Shown here one piece after another: positions 30,082-39,200 of a stretch of DNA of 64,000 bases (positions within the stretch are counted from its first letter, which is position 1; each line of letters begins with the position of its first letter). The notes below the pieces were generated by a model, which saw only the letters and a list, made by a program, of their open reading frames with translations, was not told the DNA's origin and did no database searches. The stretch comes from Enterococcus cecorum (lineage in GTDB: Bacteria > Bacillota > Bacilli > Lactobacillales > Enterococcaceae): contig NZ_JAKUDS010000001.1 in the NCBI RefSeq assembly GCF_023221775.1, positions 62,001-126,000 on the forward strand. The letters run 5' to 3'. Made by a program: the position numbers and the translations under genes.

Positions 30082-30525
30082 ATGACAAATCAAGAAGTTA
30101 TTCAAAAAGCATTATTAATGACCAAGGAAAACGGATTAAAGTATACGAAAAAAAGAGAGTCTTTGATTACTTTTTTGGCGGAGAAAAATCGATATGTATC
30201 CGCAAGAGAAGTGCATGAACATATGAATAAGTTGTTTCCGGGGGTTAGTTATGATACAGTCTATCGCAACTTACACGACTTTTCAGAAATAGGTATTTTT
30301 GAGGAGAGTGATTTTAATTCTGAAATGAAATTTAGGCTAGATTGTTCACTAATGGGGGCCGATCATCATCACCATCATTTTATTTGTAAATATTGTGGGA
30401 AGACGAAAGAACTAAATATGTGCCCCATGGATTTCTTTAAAGATCAATTACCTGGATGCAAAATTGAAGGGCATCGTTTTGAAATTTACGGTATGTGTGA
30501 AGATTGTAGGGAACGTTTAGAATAA
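30082..30525 (+). CDS. zur: Fur family repressor, Zur-like
   Basis: 147-residue Fur-family metalloregulator. The N-terminal winged helix includes KYTKKRESLITFLAEKNRYVSAREVHEHM and FPGVSYDTVYRNLHDFSEIG. The C-terminal part has HHHHHFICKYCGKTKELNMCPMD and GHRFEIYGMCEDC: two CxxC pairs for the structural zinc and a His-rich regulatory site. The HFIC..CGKTKE...CPMD pattern and GHxFEIYGxC are closer to Bacillus Zur than to Fur or PerR as I recall them. ATG 30082 with TGGAGGA upstream is used. A promoter-like TATAAT lies just upstream. No zinc transporter is adjacent, so the zinc call rests on protein similarity alone. Confidence 0.8.
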   Translation: MTNQEVIQKALLMTKENGLKYTKKRESLITFLAEKNRYVSAREVHEHMNKLFPGVSYDTVYRNLHDFSEIGIFEESDFNSEMKFRLDCSLMGADHHHHHFICKYCGKTKELNMCPMDFFKDQLPGCKIEGHRFEIYGMCEDCRERLE

Positions 30526-30593
30526 GATATGCCTCTAATGTTTCATAAAATATTAAGGTTCTTTGAAGTTGTGCTGTAATGCAACAGAAATCA

Positions 30594-30622
30594 TTTACAT
30601 AGTTATTGTTATATAGTATAAT
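30594..30622 (+). promoter_or_regulatory. Promoter of the DUF5648 protein gene
   Basis: TTTACA (30594-30599), 17-base spacer, TATAAT (30617-30622); the gene starts about 80 bases downstream. Confidence 0.6.
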
Positions 30623-30702
30623 ATAAGTGTAAGGAAGGTAACAACAATTGAATACATGATAGGTCACTTTACTTCGCTCATTAATAGAATGGAGTGAGAA
30701 AA

Positions 30703-31248
30703 ATGAGACGAATAATTGTTATGTTTTTTGTTGCTTTGTCCGTCATGATATTTGGTGGTTCGACCATTGTAACCGCAGATGAAACGAATAACGATTATCC
30801 TTTTGTGAAGGCTCATCGACTTTATCAGCCTCAGACTGGGGAACATCGTTATGTTGCAAATATCTACTTATTAGGTGAGTTTATTGAAAATGGTTGGCAA
30901 ATGGAAAATGGTGGCTTACTCTTTACTATCAACCAAGAAAAGTATTTACCAAGACAACATCTCTATACACTTTACAATTTACAAACAAATGACATTTTGT
31001 ATACTTCAAATGAATTAGAGGTCCAATATTTAACGACGAGAGGGAATGTTTGGCAGATTTATTATCCAAATGATTTGCCTATGCGAATTTTGGATTGTGA
31101 TTGTGGTGTGCCAGTTTATCGTTTGTATAATCCGAATTCTGTGAATGGGCGTCATCATTTTACGGCGATTGTTGGAGAAAGAGATTTATTGGTTCAAGCA
31201 GGATGGCGATATGAGGGAATTGCTTTTTATGCAAGTGGTGTTGAATAG
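30703..31248 (+). CDS. Secreted protein with DUF5648-type repeats
   Basis: 181 residues. The N-terminus is a signal peptide (RRIIVMFFVALSVMIFGGSTIVTA, likely cleaved near TA-DE). The mature part holds about three repeats of the DUF5648 type: HRLYQPQTGEHRYVANIYL...GW, LYTLYNLQTNDILYTSNELE, and VYRLYNPNSVNGRHHFTAI followed by LLVQAGWRYEGIAFY, the last being the clearest match. Such repeats occur in secreted or wall-associated proteins and lysins, but here no catalytic or anchoring domain is attached. GGAGTGAG precedes ATG 30703. It has its own promoter and terminator. Function unknown. Confidence 0.75.
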   Translation: MRRIIVMFFVALSVMIFGGSTIVTADETNNDYPFVKAHRLYQPQTGEHRYVANIYLLGEFIENGWQMENGGLLFTINQEKYLPRQHLYTLYNLQTNDILYTSNELEVQYLTTRGNVWQIYYPNDLPMRILDCDCGVPVYRLYNPNSVNGRHHFTAIVGERDLLVQAGWRYEGIAFYASGVE

Positions 31249-31264
31249 ATTGTAAATGATTTTG

Positions 31265-31292
31265 GACTACGGGGTTTCTCGTAGTCTTTTTT
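31265..31292 (+). terminator. Terminator after DUF5648 gene
   Basis: GACTACG (31265-31271) and CGTAGTC (31280-31286) with six T. Confidence 0.8.
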
Positions 31293-31340
31293 CAATCTTT
31301 TATAAATATCGGTATTTTCCATACAGATTCAGTCATTTTA

Positions 31341-31349
31341 TGGTATAAT
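31341..31349 (+). promoter_or_regulatory. Extended -10 promoter of uppS
   Basis: TGGTATAAT, an extended -10 element (TG-N-TATAAT), 37 bases before the uppS start; no clear -35. Confidence 0.55.
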
Positions 31350-31386
31350 GACTCAGATAGATTGAATTTGATAGGAGGCGAACTAA

Positions 31387-32184
31387 GTGTTTCGTTTTTT
31401 TCCTGAGAAGAAAAAATCCAGTCAGACAGATGAATTTACTTTTCAAGGTGATTTGGGTGTTCCAAAACATATTGCAATTATTATGGATGGCAATGGTCGT
31501 TGGGCTACAAAGCGTCATTTACCACGTTTTGCAGGTCATAAGGCTGGTATGGATAATGTTAAACGAATTACAAAGCATGCTGCCAAACTAGGTGTAAAGG
31601 CGCTAACACTTTATACCTTTTCCACGGAGAATTGGAAGCGCCCTGAAGATGAAGTGACTTATTTGATGAAGTTGCCTGTAGATTTCTTTGATACATTTGT
31701 TCCTGAATTAATTGAGGACAATATTCGAGTTCATGCGATGGGATACTTAGATGCACTTCCCAAACATACTTTTGATGCGATACAAAAGGCAATGGCGCAA
31801 ACTGCACATTGTTCCGGAATGGTTTTAAACTTTGCCTTTAATTATGGCTCGCGCGCAGAAATTGTAACTGCGGTCCGTAATATTGCACAAGACGTTAAAG
31901 ATGGACAAGTTGAATTAGAAAAGATAGATGATAAACTTTTTGCTGATTATTTGATGACTAGTTTCTTACCTACAGAATTTCGTGATCCAGAACTAATGAT
32001 TCGTACAAGTGGGGAAGAAAGAATTAGTAATTTTCTGTTATGGCAATTTGCTTACAGTGAGTTCTATTTTACAGATACGTATTGGCCTGATTTCGATGAA
32101 GTTGCATTAGAACAGGCTTTAGCAAGTTATCAGATTAGAGACCGTCGTTTTGGTGGTTTAAATAATAAGGAGGATAAGAAATAG
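31387..32184 (+). CDS. uppS: Undecaprenyl diphosphate synthase
   Basis: Cis-prenyltransferase (265 residues) that builds C55 undecaprenyl diphosphate, the lipid carrier for peptidoglycan and teichoic acid precursors. HIAIIMDGNGRWA carries the catalytic Asp; HKAGMDNVKR, TLYTFSTENWKRP, NFAFNYGSRAEIV, and PELMIRTSGEERISNFLLWQ with YSEFYF follow in family order. The start is GTG with GGAGG upstream. It ends where cdsA begins (no gap), the conserved uppS-cdsA pair. Confidence 0.96.
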   Translation: MFRFFPEKKKSSQTDEFTFQGDLGVPKHIAIIMDGNGRWATKRHLPRFAGHKAGMDNVKRITKHAAKLGVKALTLYTFSTENWKRPEDEVTYLMKLPVDFFDTFVPELIEDNIRVHAMGYLDALPKHTFDAIQKAMAQTAHCSGMVLNFAFNYGSRAEIVTAVRNIAQDVKDGQVELEKIDDKLFADYLMTSFLPTEFRDPELMIRTSGEERISNFLLWQFAYSEFYFTDTYWPDFDEVALEQALASYQIRDRRFGGLNNKEDKK

Positions 32185-32991
32185 ATGCGAACACGAGTGA
32201 TTACTGCTGTTGTAGCTCTAGCAATTTTCTTGCCGATATTATATATTGGCGGCACAATTTTGCAATTAACTGCAGCATTATTAGCAGTGATAGGCGTTTA
32301 TGAATTATTTAGAATGCGCCAAATTCAATTATTAAGTTTTGAAGGAGTGCTAGCTACTCTCGGGGCGATTGTCTTAGTTTTACCAAAAAATCCATGGTTT
32401 AGTTTCTTGCCTGTAAATACTGAAAAATGGATGCTTTATTATTTAGTAGTTATGTTATTACTTGGACTAAGTGTGATTTCTAAGAATGCCTATACTTTTG
32501 ATGAGGCAGCTTTCCCAGTTTTGGTGAGTCTATATGTCGGAATTGGTTTTGGTAATTTTGTTTCAGCTAGAATGGATGCAGATGGTTTAATCGTGTTAAT
32601 GTTTGCCTTTCTAGTCGTTTGGTCGACTGATATTGGTGCTTATATGTTTGGAAGAAAATATGGTAAAAATAAATTATGGCCGGAAATTTCACCTAATAAA
32701 ACTATAGAAGGCGCATTAGGGGGTATCTTATCAGCGGTAGTCGTTGCGGTAATTTATTTGATTATCTTCCCTGCACAGAAATATTTTGATCATTCATTAT
32801 TTACTGTTGCGCTAATGACAATCATTTTATCAGTTGTCGGTCAATTTGGTGATTTAGTTGAATCAGCTTTTAAACGTCATTATGGTGTCAAGGATTCAGG
32901 CAAGCTTTTACCTGGACATGGTGGTATCTTAGACCGCTTTGATAGTATGCTGTTTGTATTTCCAATTATGCATTTGTTAGGACTAATTTAA
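32185..32991 (+). CDS. cdsA: Phosphatidate cytidylyltransferase
   Basis: Membrane enzyme making CDP-diacylglycerol from phosphatidate and CTP for phospholipid synthesis. 268 residues with about eight hydrophobic helices. The C-terminal signature runs from SDIG-like STDIGAYMFGRKYGKNKL and SPNKTIEGALGGI to GQFGDLVESAFKRHYGVKDSGKLLPGHGGILDRFDSM, which is diagnostic. It directly abuts uppS. A terminator follows, so unlike the common arrangement rseP is not obviously in the same transcript. Confidence 0.96.
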   Translation: MRTRVITAVVALAIFLPILYIGGTILQLTAALLAVIGVYELFRMRQIQLLSFEGVLATLGAIVLVLPKNPWFSFLPVNTEKWMLYYLVVMLLLGLSVISKNAYTFDEAAFPVLVSLYVGIGFGNFVSARMDADGLIVLMFAFLVVWSTDIGAYMFGRKYGKNKLWPEISPNKTIEGALGGILSAVVVAVIYLIIFPAQKYFDHSLFTVALMTIILSVVGQFGDLVESAFKRHYGVKDSGKLLPGHGGILDRFDSMLFVFPIMHLLGLI

Positions 32992-33003
32992 CAATCATAT
33001 GTA

Positions 33004-33044
33004 GATAGTTAGTTTTCATTATGGAGACTTAACTATCTTTTTTT
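33004..33044 (+). terminator. Terminator after cdsA
   Basis: GATAGTTA (33004-33011) and TAACTATC (33030-33037) followed by seven T. Confidence 0.75.
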
Positions 33045-33240
33045 CAACTATTCAGGCGTTTTGGGCAATCGATTCTATGAAAGACTGAGTCATAAATGAA
33101 TGAAATACATTATAAGTATTAGTCTAGTTGTTTCCTTTGTGTAGATCATGTAATTGAAAACTTTGCAAATTCATGTCTACTCTGTTAAATCTCTGCAATA
33201 TTTGACTAAAAATCTTTAAAAATAAGATAAGAAACTGTAA

Positions 33241-33278
33241 AATAGTCCATAAGTGAGAAAAAGTGCTTATGAACTATT
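33241..33278 (+). other. Hairpin in the leader of rseP
   Basis: AATAGTCCATAAG (33241-33253) and CTTATGAACTATT (33266-33278) pair over 13 positions with one mismatch and a 12-base loop, ending 42 bases before the rseP start. No T run follows, so it is not a simple terminator. The rest of the 330-base gap between cdsA and rseP (32992-33320) is A/T-rich with no credible frame. Confidence 0.45.
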
Positions 33279-33320
33279 TCTATATTATTTGAAATGAATC
33301 TTTTGAAAGTGAGTGAAGAT

Positions 33321-34589
33321 ATGAAATCAATTTTAGTATTTATCATTATCTTTTCAGTAATTGTGATTGTACATGAATTTGGACATTTTTATTTTGCACG
33401 AAAATCAGGTATCTTAGTTCGTGAATTTTCTATTGGAATGGGACCTAAAGTTTTTGAAAAGCAAGGAAAAGATGGAGTAGCGTATACAATTCGCTTATTA
33501 CCATTAGGTGGTTATGTCCGTATGGCTGGTGCAGATGAAGGTGGCGATTTAACACCAGGCATGTTTATTTCCTTAGCTGTTGATGAACAAAACATTGTAC
33601 ACAAATTAAATTGTTGCGAAAAGGTTGAATTGGAAAACAGTATTCCATTTGAAGTGGCTGATCATGATTTAGAAGATGAACTTTATGTTGAAGGTTATGT
33701 TAATGGAGACGATACACAGCTTGTTCGTTTTCAAGTGGATCATGATGCAACGATTATTGAATCTGATGGGACTGAAATTCGCATTGCTCCACGTGACGTC
33801 CAATTTCAATCAGCTAAACTTTGGCAAAGAATGTTAACTAATTTTGCAGGACCGTTAAATAATTTTATTTTAACGTTTGTTTTATGTGTCATTTTAGTCT
33901 TTATGCAAGGAGGAATGAGCGATCCAAATACATCCAAGTTAGGTGAGATTATGCCTGATTCACCAGCGAGTCAAGCAGGCTTACGAAAAGGTGATGAGAT
34001 CATTCGTATTGCGGGCAAAAAAATCAATAATTGGGATGATTTAGTTGGCGAAGTTCAAAAAAATCCTGGCAAAGACTTGACTGTAGTCTATACGCGTGAT
34101 GGCAAAGAGAAAACAACGACTTTAACACCAAAAGCAATTACGGTAAATAAAGAAAAAGTGGGACAAATTGGGATTAATATGTATAAAAAAACTGGCGTAA
34201 TGACTATGATTACCGGAGGGTTTGAAGTGTCTATCAATATGGCAACCCAGATTTTCCGTGCCTTAAAATCGATTATTTTGCAGCCAGATATCAATAAATT
34301 AGGTGGTCCCGTTGCCATATTTCAACAATCAGCACAAGTCGCAAACGAAGGATTTATTACCATTATCGCTTATATGGCGCTCATTTCTGTAAATATTGGG
34401 ATTTTTAACTTACTACCTATCCCTGCTTTAGATGGTGGAAAATTAGTCTTAAATATCTTAGAGGCGATTCGTCGTAAACCTTTAAAACCTGAACATGAAG
34501 GGATTATTACGATGATTGGTGTGGGAATGATTTTGCTACTGTTTGTTTTAGTGACTTGGAATGATATTCAAAGGATGTTTTTTAGATAA
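33321..34589 (+). CDS. rseP: RIP site-2 zinc metalloprotease (RseP/Eep)
   Basis: Intramembrane protease (422 residues) that cleaves anti-sigma factors and, in enterococci as Eep, lipoprotein signal peptides to release peptide pheromones. Zinc ligands: HEFGH at about residues 19-23 in the first membrane helix (IVHEFGHFYFARKSG), and the Asp in NLLPIPALDGGKL in the third. LPLGGYVRMAGADEGG is the membrane-reentrant block, NFAGPLNNFILTF the second helix, and a PDZ domain follows (about 205-285, SPASQAGLRKGDEIIRIAG). ATG 33321 matches the usual N-terminus; an ATG nine codons earlier has no ribosome site. Confidence 0.95.
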   Translation: MKSILVFIIIFSVIVIVHEFGHFYFARKSGILVREFSIGMGPKVFEKQGKDGVAYTIRLLPLGGYVRMAGADEGGDLTPGMFISLAVDEQNIVHKLNCCEKVELENSIPFEVADHDLEDELYVEGYVNGDDTQLVRFQVDHDATIIESDGTEIRIAPRDVQFQSAKLWQRMLTNFAGPLNNFILTFVLCVILVFMQGGMSDPNTSKLGEIMPDSPASQAGLRKGDEIIRIAGKKINNWDDLVGEVQKNPGKDLTVVYTRDGKEKTTTLTPKAITVNKEKVGQIGINMYKKTGVMTMITGGFEVSINMATQIFRALKSIILQPDINKLGGPVAIFQQSAQVANEGFITIIAYMALISVNIGIFNLLPIPALDGGKLVLNILEAIRRKPLKPEHEGIITMIGVGMILLLFVLVTWNDIQRMFFR

Positions 34590-34605
34590 TTTATAGGGGT
34601 TAAAA

Positions 34606-36195
34606 ATGAAACAAGCTAATTTATTTATTCCTACGATGAGGGAATCAACAGCTCAACATCCAGAATATATCCAACTATTGCTTAAAGGCGGCTATATTAG
34701 ACAAGTAGGCAGCCATGATTTCGCCTATCTTCCACTAGCTAATCGTATCATTCGGAAGTTAGAGCGACTGCTAAGGAATGAATTAACTCAAATAGATGCA
34801 AATGAGTTGCGGTTTAGTGTGACCAATGAAGTAATGTGGTCTGAAAATGTGCTAAATGATAATCAGTTACAATTGGTGACCGATTTGGCTTTAACCGATT
34901 TTTCAGTAATTCAATTGTTAAGTAGAGAAATTCAATCTTATCGTCAGCTTCCTCTTATTTTTTATCAAGTACAACCTGTAGCCGTGGATGAACAGAAACG
35001 ACAGCATTCCCTTTTAAAAGAGACACATGAACTTTTTGTCGATGGTTATTATCTACATCCCACTAAAGAAGGCAGGGAAGAAAGCTATCAACAGCTTATT
35101 TCACATTTTAGTCGTTTTTTGCAAAAATGTGAGATTAAATATGATATCTTTCCTGGTGATGGGGTTCATGCATTACAATCAAAAGTTTTTACTGGCGATT
35201 CTGATAACGGTTATGAAACTGTATTAAAAGCTTCGATAGGCTCATATGCTGCTTTACAGTCATTAGCAACGAGTCAAAATGTGACAAGTTTGAGTGAGAA
35301 TAATGAAAAATCAATTGAAGAAGTGAACCAAGGACAAACCGTATTTCCAAAACTGCAAGGTCAGTTGTTTCAACATGCAGATAAATACATCGTTGTTTTT
35401 TATTGCTATACCGACCAATTAAGCTTAGTAAAATTATATAAGCTTCTAGCCACTGATGATATTCAGCTAGTTGAAGGGAAAGCTATCTTTTCAACATTCA
35501 ATCAAATGCTTACAAAATGTGTGGTTTACGCTGATAAAAATGTTTTACGTCATGTAGACTGTGTACTGGAGGAGGCAACTTTCCTAGAAGAAAAAAATCC
35601 AAAAGTGAATCTAAAAAAAATTTCTGATATTCAATATGCAGATTTACGTCTCGTTCAACCTGGTGAAGCTGCTATTGAAAATCAAGGGATATTGGAGGCG
35701 ACTTCTGCGGTACGAATGGCGCGTGTTGAAAATATGCATACCATTGATTCTTCAGTGTTTCATGTGACCAATGATGAAAACGAGCGAGTTCAAATTGAAT
35801 TAGGTCATTTTGCGATGAATCTTTCTGAAGTATTCGCTTTAATTGTTGATCAAAAGCGAATTGGTCAAAAAATGCGTTGGCCTCGTGCGATTGCGCCGTT
35901 TGATGTACATTTGATTGCTGTGGAGATACAGGATTATTACCAAAAACAGTTGATGCAACTAGTTGAAGAAAAATTGATTCAGTCATCTTATGAAGTTCTC
36001 ATTGATGATCGTGATGAACGAATTGGTGTTAAATTTGCTGAAGCGGATCTTATTGGATGTCCTATTCGAATTGTTGTAGGGAAAAAAGCTGCAGACCAAA
36101 TCATAGAATTGGAACTGATGCAAAGTCAGTCAAAGTTAGAAGTCCGGCTTGACGATTTAATTGGAACATTGGAAATACTCTTAGGTCAAGAGTAA
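34606..36195 (+). CDS. Prolyl-tRNA synthetase-like pseudo-enzyme in the proS position
   Basis: 529 residues, uninterrupted, in the canonical proS place between rseP and polC. The N-terminus ([35 protein letters not shown] at 41-55) and the C-terminal anticodon-binding domain (about 425-529: [45 protein letters not shown]) align readily with bacterial ProRS. The catalytic signatures do not. Proline-binding GPTHEE is replaced around VTDLALTD (91-98). Motif 2 RDE...LLRGREF became VDE...LLKETHEL (127-143), losing both arginines. Motif 3 GIGVSR became AMNLSE (403-408), losing the ATP arginine. The editing insertion is shortened and diverged. By sequence it should not make prolyl-adenylate. It may be a regulatory or accessory tRNA-binding paralogue, or a gene decaying after replacement by another ProRS. 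Confidence 0.85.
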   Translation: MKQANLFIPTMRESTAQHPEYIQLLLKGGYIRQVGSHDFAYLPLANRIIRKLERLLRNELTQIDANELRFSVTNEVMWSENVLNDNQLQLVTDLALTDFSVIQLLSREIQSYRQLPLIFYQVQPVAVDEQKRQHSLLKETHELFVDGYYLHPTKEGREESYQQLISHFSRFLQKCEIKYDIFPGDGVHALQSKVFTGDSDNGYETVLKASIGSYAALQSLATSQNVTSLSENNEKSIEEVNQGQTVFPKLQGQLFQHADKYIVVFYCYTDQLSLVKLYKLLATDDIQLVEGKAIFSTFNQMLTKCVVYADKNVLRHVDCVLEEATFLEEKNPKVNLKKISDIQYADLRLVQPGEAAIENQGILEATSAVRMARVENMHTIDSSVFHVTNDENERVQIELGHFAMNLSEVFALIVDQKRIGQKMRWPRAIAPFDVHLIAVEIQDYYQKQLMQLVEEKLIQSSYEVLIDDRDERIGVKFAEADLIGCPIRIVVGKKAADQIIELELMQSQSKLEVRLDDLIGTLEILLGQE

Positions 36196-36199
36196 GAAT

Positions 36200-36243
36200 A
36201 AAAAGTGATGGTCGCAAATTTTTCGCGGACGATCACTTTTTTT
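36200..36243 (+). terminator. Terminator after the ProRS-like gene
   Basis: AAAAGTGATGGTC pairs with GACGATCACTTTT with one mismatch, followed by a T run; it separates the ProRS-like gene from polC. Confidence 0.8.
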
Positions 36244-36251
36244 GCTATAAT
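36243..36251 (+). promoter_or_regulatory. Extended -10 promoter of polC
   Basis: TGCTATAAT (TG-N-TATAAT) directly after the preceding terminator, about 43 bases before the polC start; no clear -35. Confidence 0.55.
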
Positions 36252-36293
36252 AGATTGTACGTTTATTTATTTTGGAAAGAAGAGGTGCGTATT

Positions 36294-39200
36294 TTGTCTA
36301 TCCAACAAGAAAAGTATCATATTTTACTTGAACAAATGAAATTATCACCCGAGCTTTTAAATCATCCTTTAATTCAACAAGGAGAAATGAAGCAGGTTAA
36401 GGTGCTAAAAACTGATAGAAAATGGATTTTTTATTTACATTTCACAGAGATTTTGCCTTTTGAATTGTATCATTCCTTTATCAGTCATTTAGAAGCCGCT
36501 TTTAAAAATATTGCTGAAGTTCAGTTATTTATAGAAGTAGAGAATCAAACTTTTAATCAGCAGCTATTGCAAGATTATTATCCTTTAGCATTAGTAAAAG
36601 CACATTGTGACACGCCGATGATTCAACAAGCACTCAAAGGTCAAAAACCAGTTTTAAATGGGAATAAGATTTATCTTTCAGTGAGTTCGGAATCTATTAT
36701 ACCGTTATTAGAGCAACAATATCTGCCAAAGATTGTGCAAAATTATCGTCAATTCGGGTTTCCAAAGTTTCATTTTGAATTACAATTAGATGCTGAATTG
36801 GCAAGTTTAGAGCAACAAGCTTATGAAGAACACCAACAAGCGCAAGCACAACTGATGATGGAAAATGCAGCGAAGGCGATTGCTAATCAAGAAAAACGCA
36901 AGCAAGAAAAAACTGAAGAAACAACTTCTTTTTCTGGACCAATTCAACTTGGTAGAGAAATTAGTCCTTCTGATGTAATTACACCAATGATTGAAATTAG
37001 CGAAGAGGAAAATCGGGTGTTGTTTGAAGGGTATATTTTTGATATAGAAATTCGAGAGTTGCGTTCAAAACGTTCGCTGTTACAAATGAAGATTACGGAC
37101 TATACTTCTTCTTTCATTGTCAAACGTTTTTCAAATAATGATAAAGATGTTGAAATGTTTCATGCATTGAAAAAAGGCATGTGGGTTAAAGCACGGGGAA
37201 GTATTCAAGAAGATAGTTTTTCTCATGAGTTAACGATGATGGCTCAAGATATTTCTGAAGTGACTCATGAAAGTCGTAAGGATTACGCGCCAGATGATCA
37301 AAAACGCGTAGAATTACATCTGCATTCAAATATGTCAACGATGGATGCGACTAATTCGATTACGGATTTAGTCACTCAAGCTGGAAAATGGGGGCATAAA
37401 GCGATTGCCATTACCGATCATGGAGGTGCCCAAGCCTTTCCAGAAGCGCACCAAGCGGGGAAAAAAGCTGGTGTGAAGATTATTTACGGGGTTGAGGCTA
37501 ATATTGTTGACGACCGTGTGGAAGTAGCTTATAATCCTGCGCCAATTGAGTTAGAGGATGCCACTTATGTTGTTTTTGACGTGGAAACAACGGGACTTTC
37601 TGCCGTCTATGACACGATTATCGAATTAGCGGCTGTAAAAATGCATAAAGGGAATATTATTGATACTTTTGACGAATTCATTGATCCAGGGCATCCATTA
37701 TCTAATACCACGATTCAACTGACTGGAATTACCGATGATATGGTCCGTGGTTCGAAATCAGAAGCTGAAGTCTTGCAAATGTTTAAAGAGTTTACCGGCG
37801 ATGCGATTTTAGTTGCGCATAATGCCTCTTTTGACATGGGCTTCTTAAATACGAGCTATGATAAAAAAAGCATGCCGATTTCGACTAATCCAGTCATTGA
37901 TACTTTGGAATTAGCACGTTATTTGTACCCAGACTTTAAACGTTTTGGTTTGGGTGTGTTAACGAAGAAATTTAATGTAGGATTAGAACAACACCACCGG
38001 GCTATTTACGACTCCGAAGCAACGGCGCATTTAGCATGGATTTTTATTAAAGAAGCTATAGAAAAACATGATATGAAGTTGCATCAAGATCTAAATCGTG
38101 AAGTTGGTGGAGAAAATTCCTATAAATTAGCCCGGCCTTTTCATGCAACTATTTTGGTTACTACACAGGCTGGTCTGAAGAATTTATTTAAATTGATTTC
38201 TTTGTCAAATGTGAAATACTTTTATGATAAAGTACCTAGGATTCCTCGCACTGAACTAATGCGTTTACGAGAAGGCTTAATCGTTGGCACAGGCTGTGAT
38301 AAAGGGGAAGTCTTTGTGGCGATGATGCAAAAAGGTCGAGCTGCGGCGAAAGAATTGGCCCAATTTTATGATTTTATCGAGGTTATGCCAAAACCAGTTT
38401 ATGCGCCATTAATTGAGCAAGAATTAGTCAAAAACGAAAAAGACTTAGAAGAAATCATTAAAAATCTGGTTGCCATTGGTGAAGAATTAGGTAAACCTGT
38501 CGTTGCAACCGGTAATGTCCATTATCTAAACAAAGAAGATGCCATTTACCGCAAGATTTTGATTAATTCAATGGGACCGGGAAATCCCTTAAACCGCCAT
38601 ACTTTACCAGATGTACATTTTAGAACGACGGATGAAATGTTAACCGAGTTTCAATTTTTAGGAGCAGAAAAAGCCCAAGAGATTGTCGTGACGAATCCTA
38701 ACTTGATTAATGAACAGTGTGAAGTTGTCATTCCAGTAAAAGATGATTTATATACACCGAAGATTCCTGGTTCAGAAGAAGAAATTACTGAGTTAAGTTA
38801 TAAGCGGGCCAAAGAATTATATGGTGATCCACTTCCTGAAATTGTTGAAAAGCGTTTAGAAAAAGAATTAAATTCGATTATCGGTAATGGCTTTTCGGTG
38901 ATATACTTGATTGCCCAAAAATTAGTGCATAAGAGTAATGAGGATGGTTATTTGGTCGGTTCTCGTGGTTCGGTGGGTTCGAGTTTTGTTGCTACGATGA
39001 CGGGAATTACAGAGGTGAATCCGTTAGCGCCTCATTATCATTGCCCAAATTGTCAGTATTCAGAGTTCTATGAAAATGGTGAATATGGTTCTGGTTTTGA
39101 TATGCCAGAAAAAGCTTGTCCAAAATGTGGTACGCGTCTGAAAAAAGATGGGCATGATATTCCGTTTGAAACTTTCCTAGGGTTCCATGGGGATAAGGTT

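Noticed and set aside
30437-30667. Minus-strand frame over the end of zur
   Set aside because: It spans the zur C-terminus and the next promoter, has no ribosome site, and its translation resembles no protein family.
34606-36195. Calling the ProRS-like gene a pseudogene
   Set aside because: The frame is complete over 529 codons with a conserved C-terminal domain and no frameshift; only catalytic motifs are lost, so it is listed as a coding gene for a probable pseudo-enzyme.
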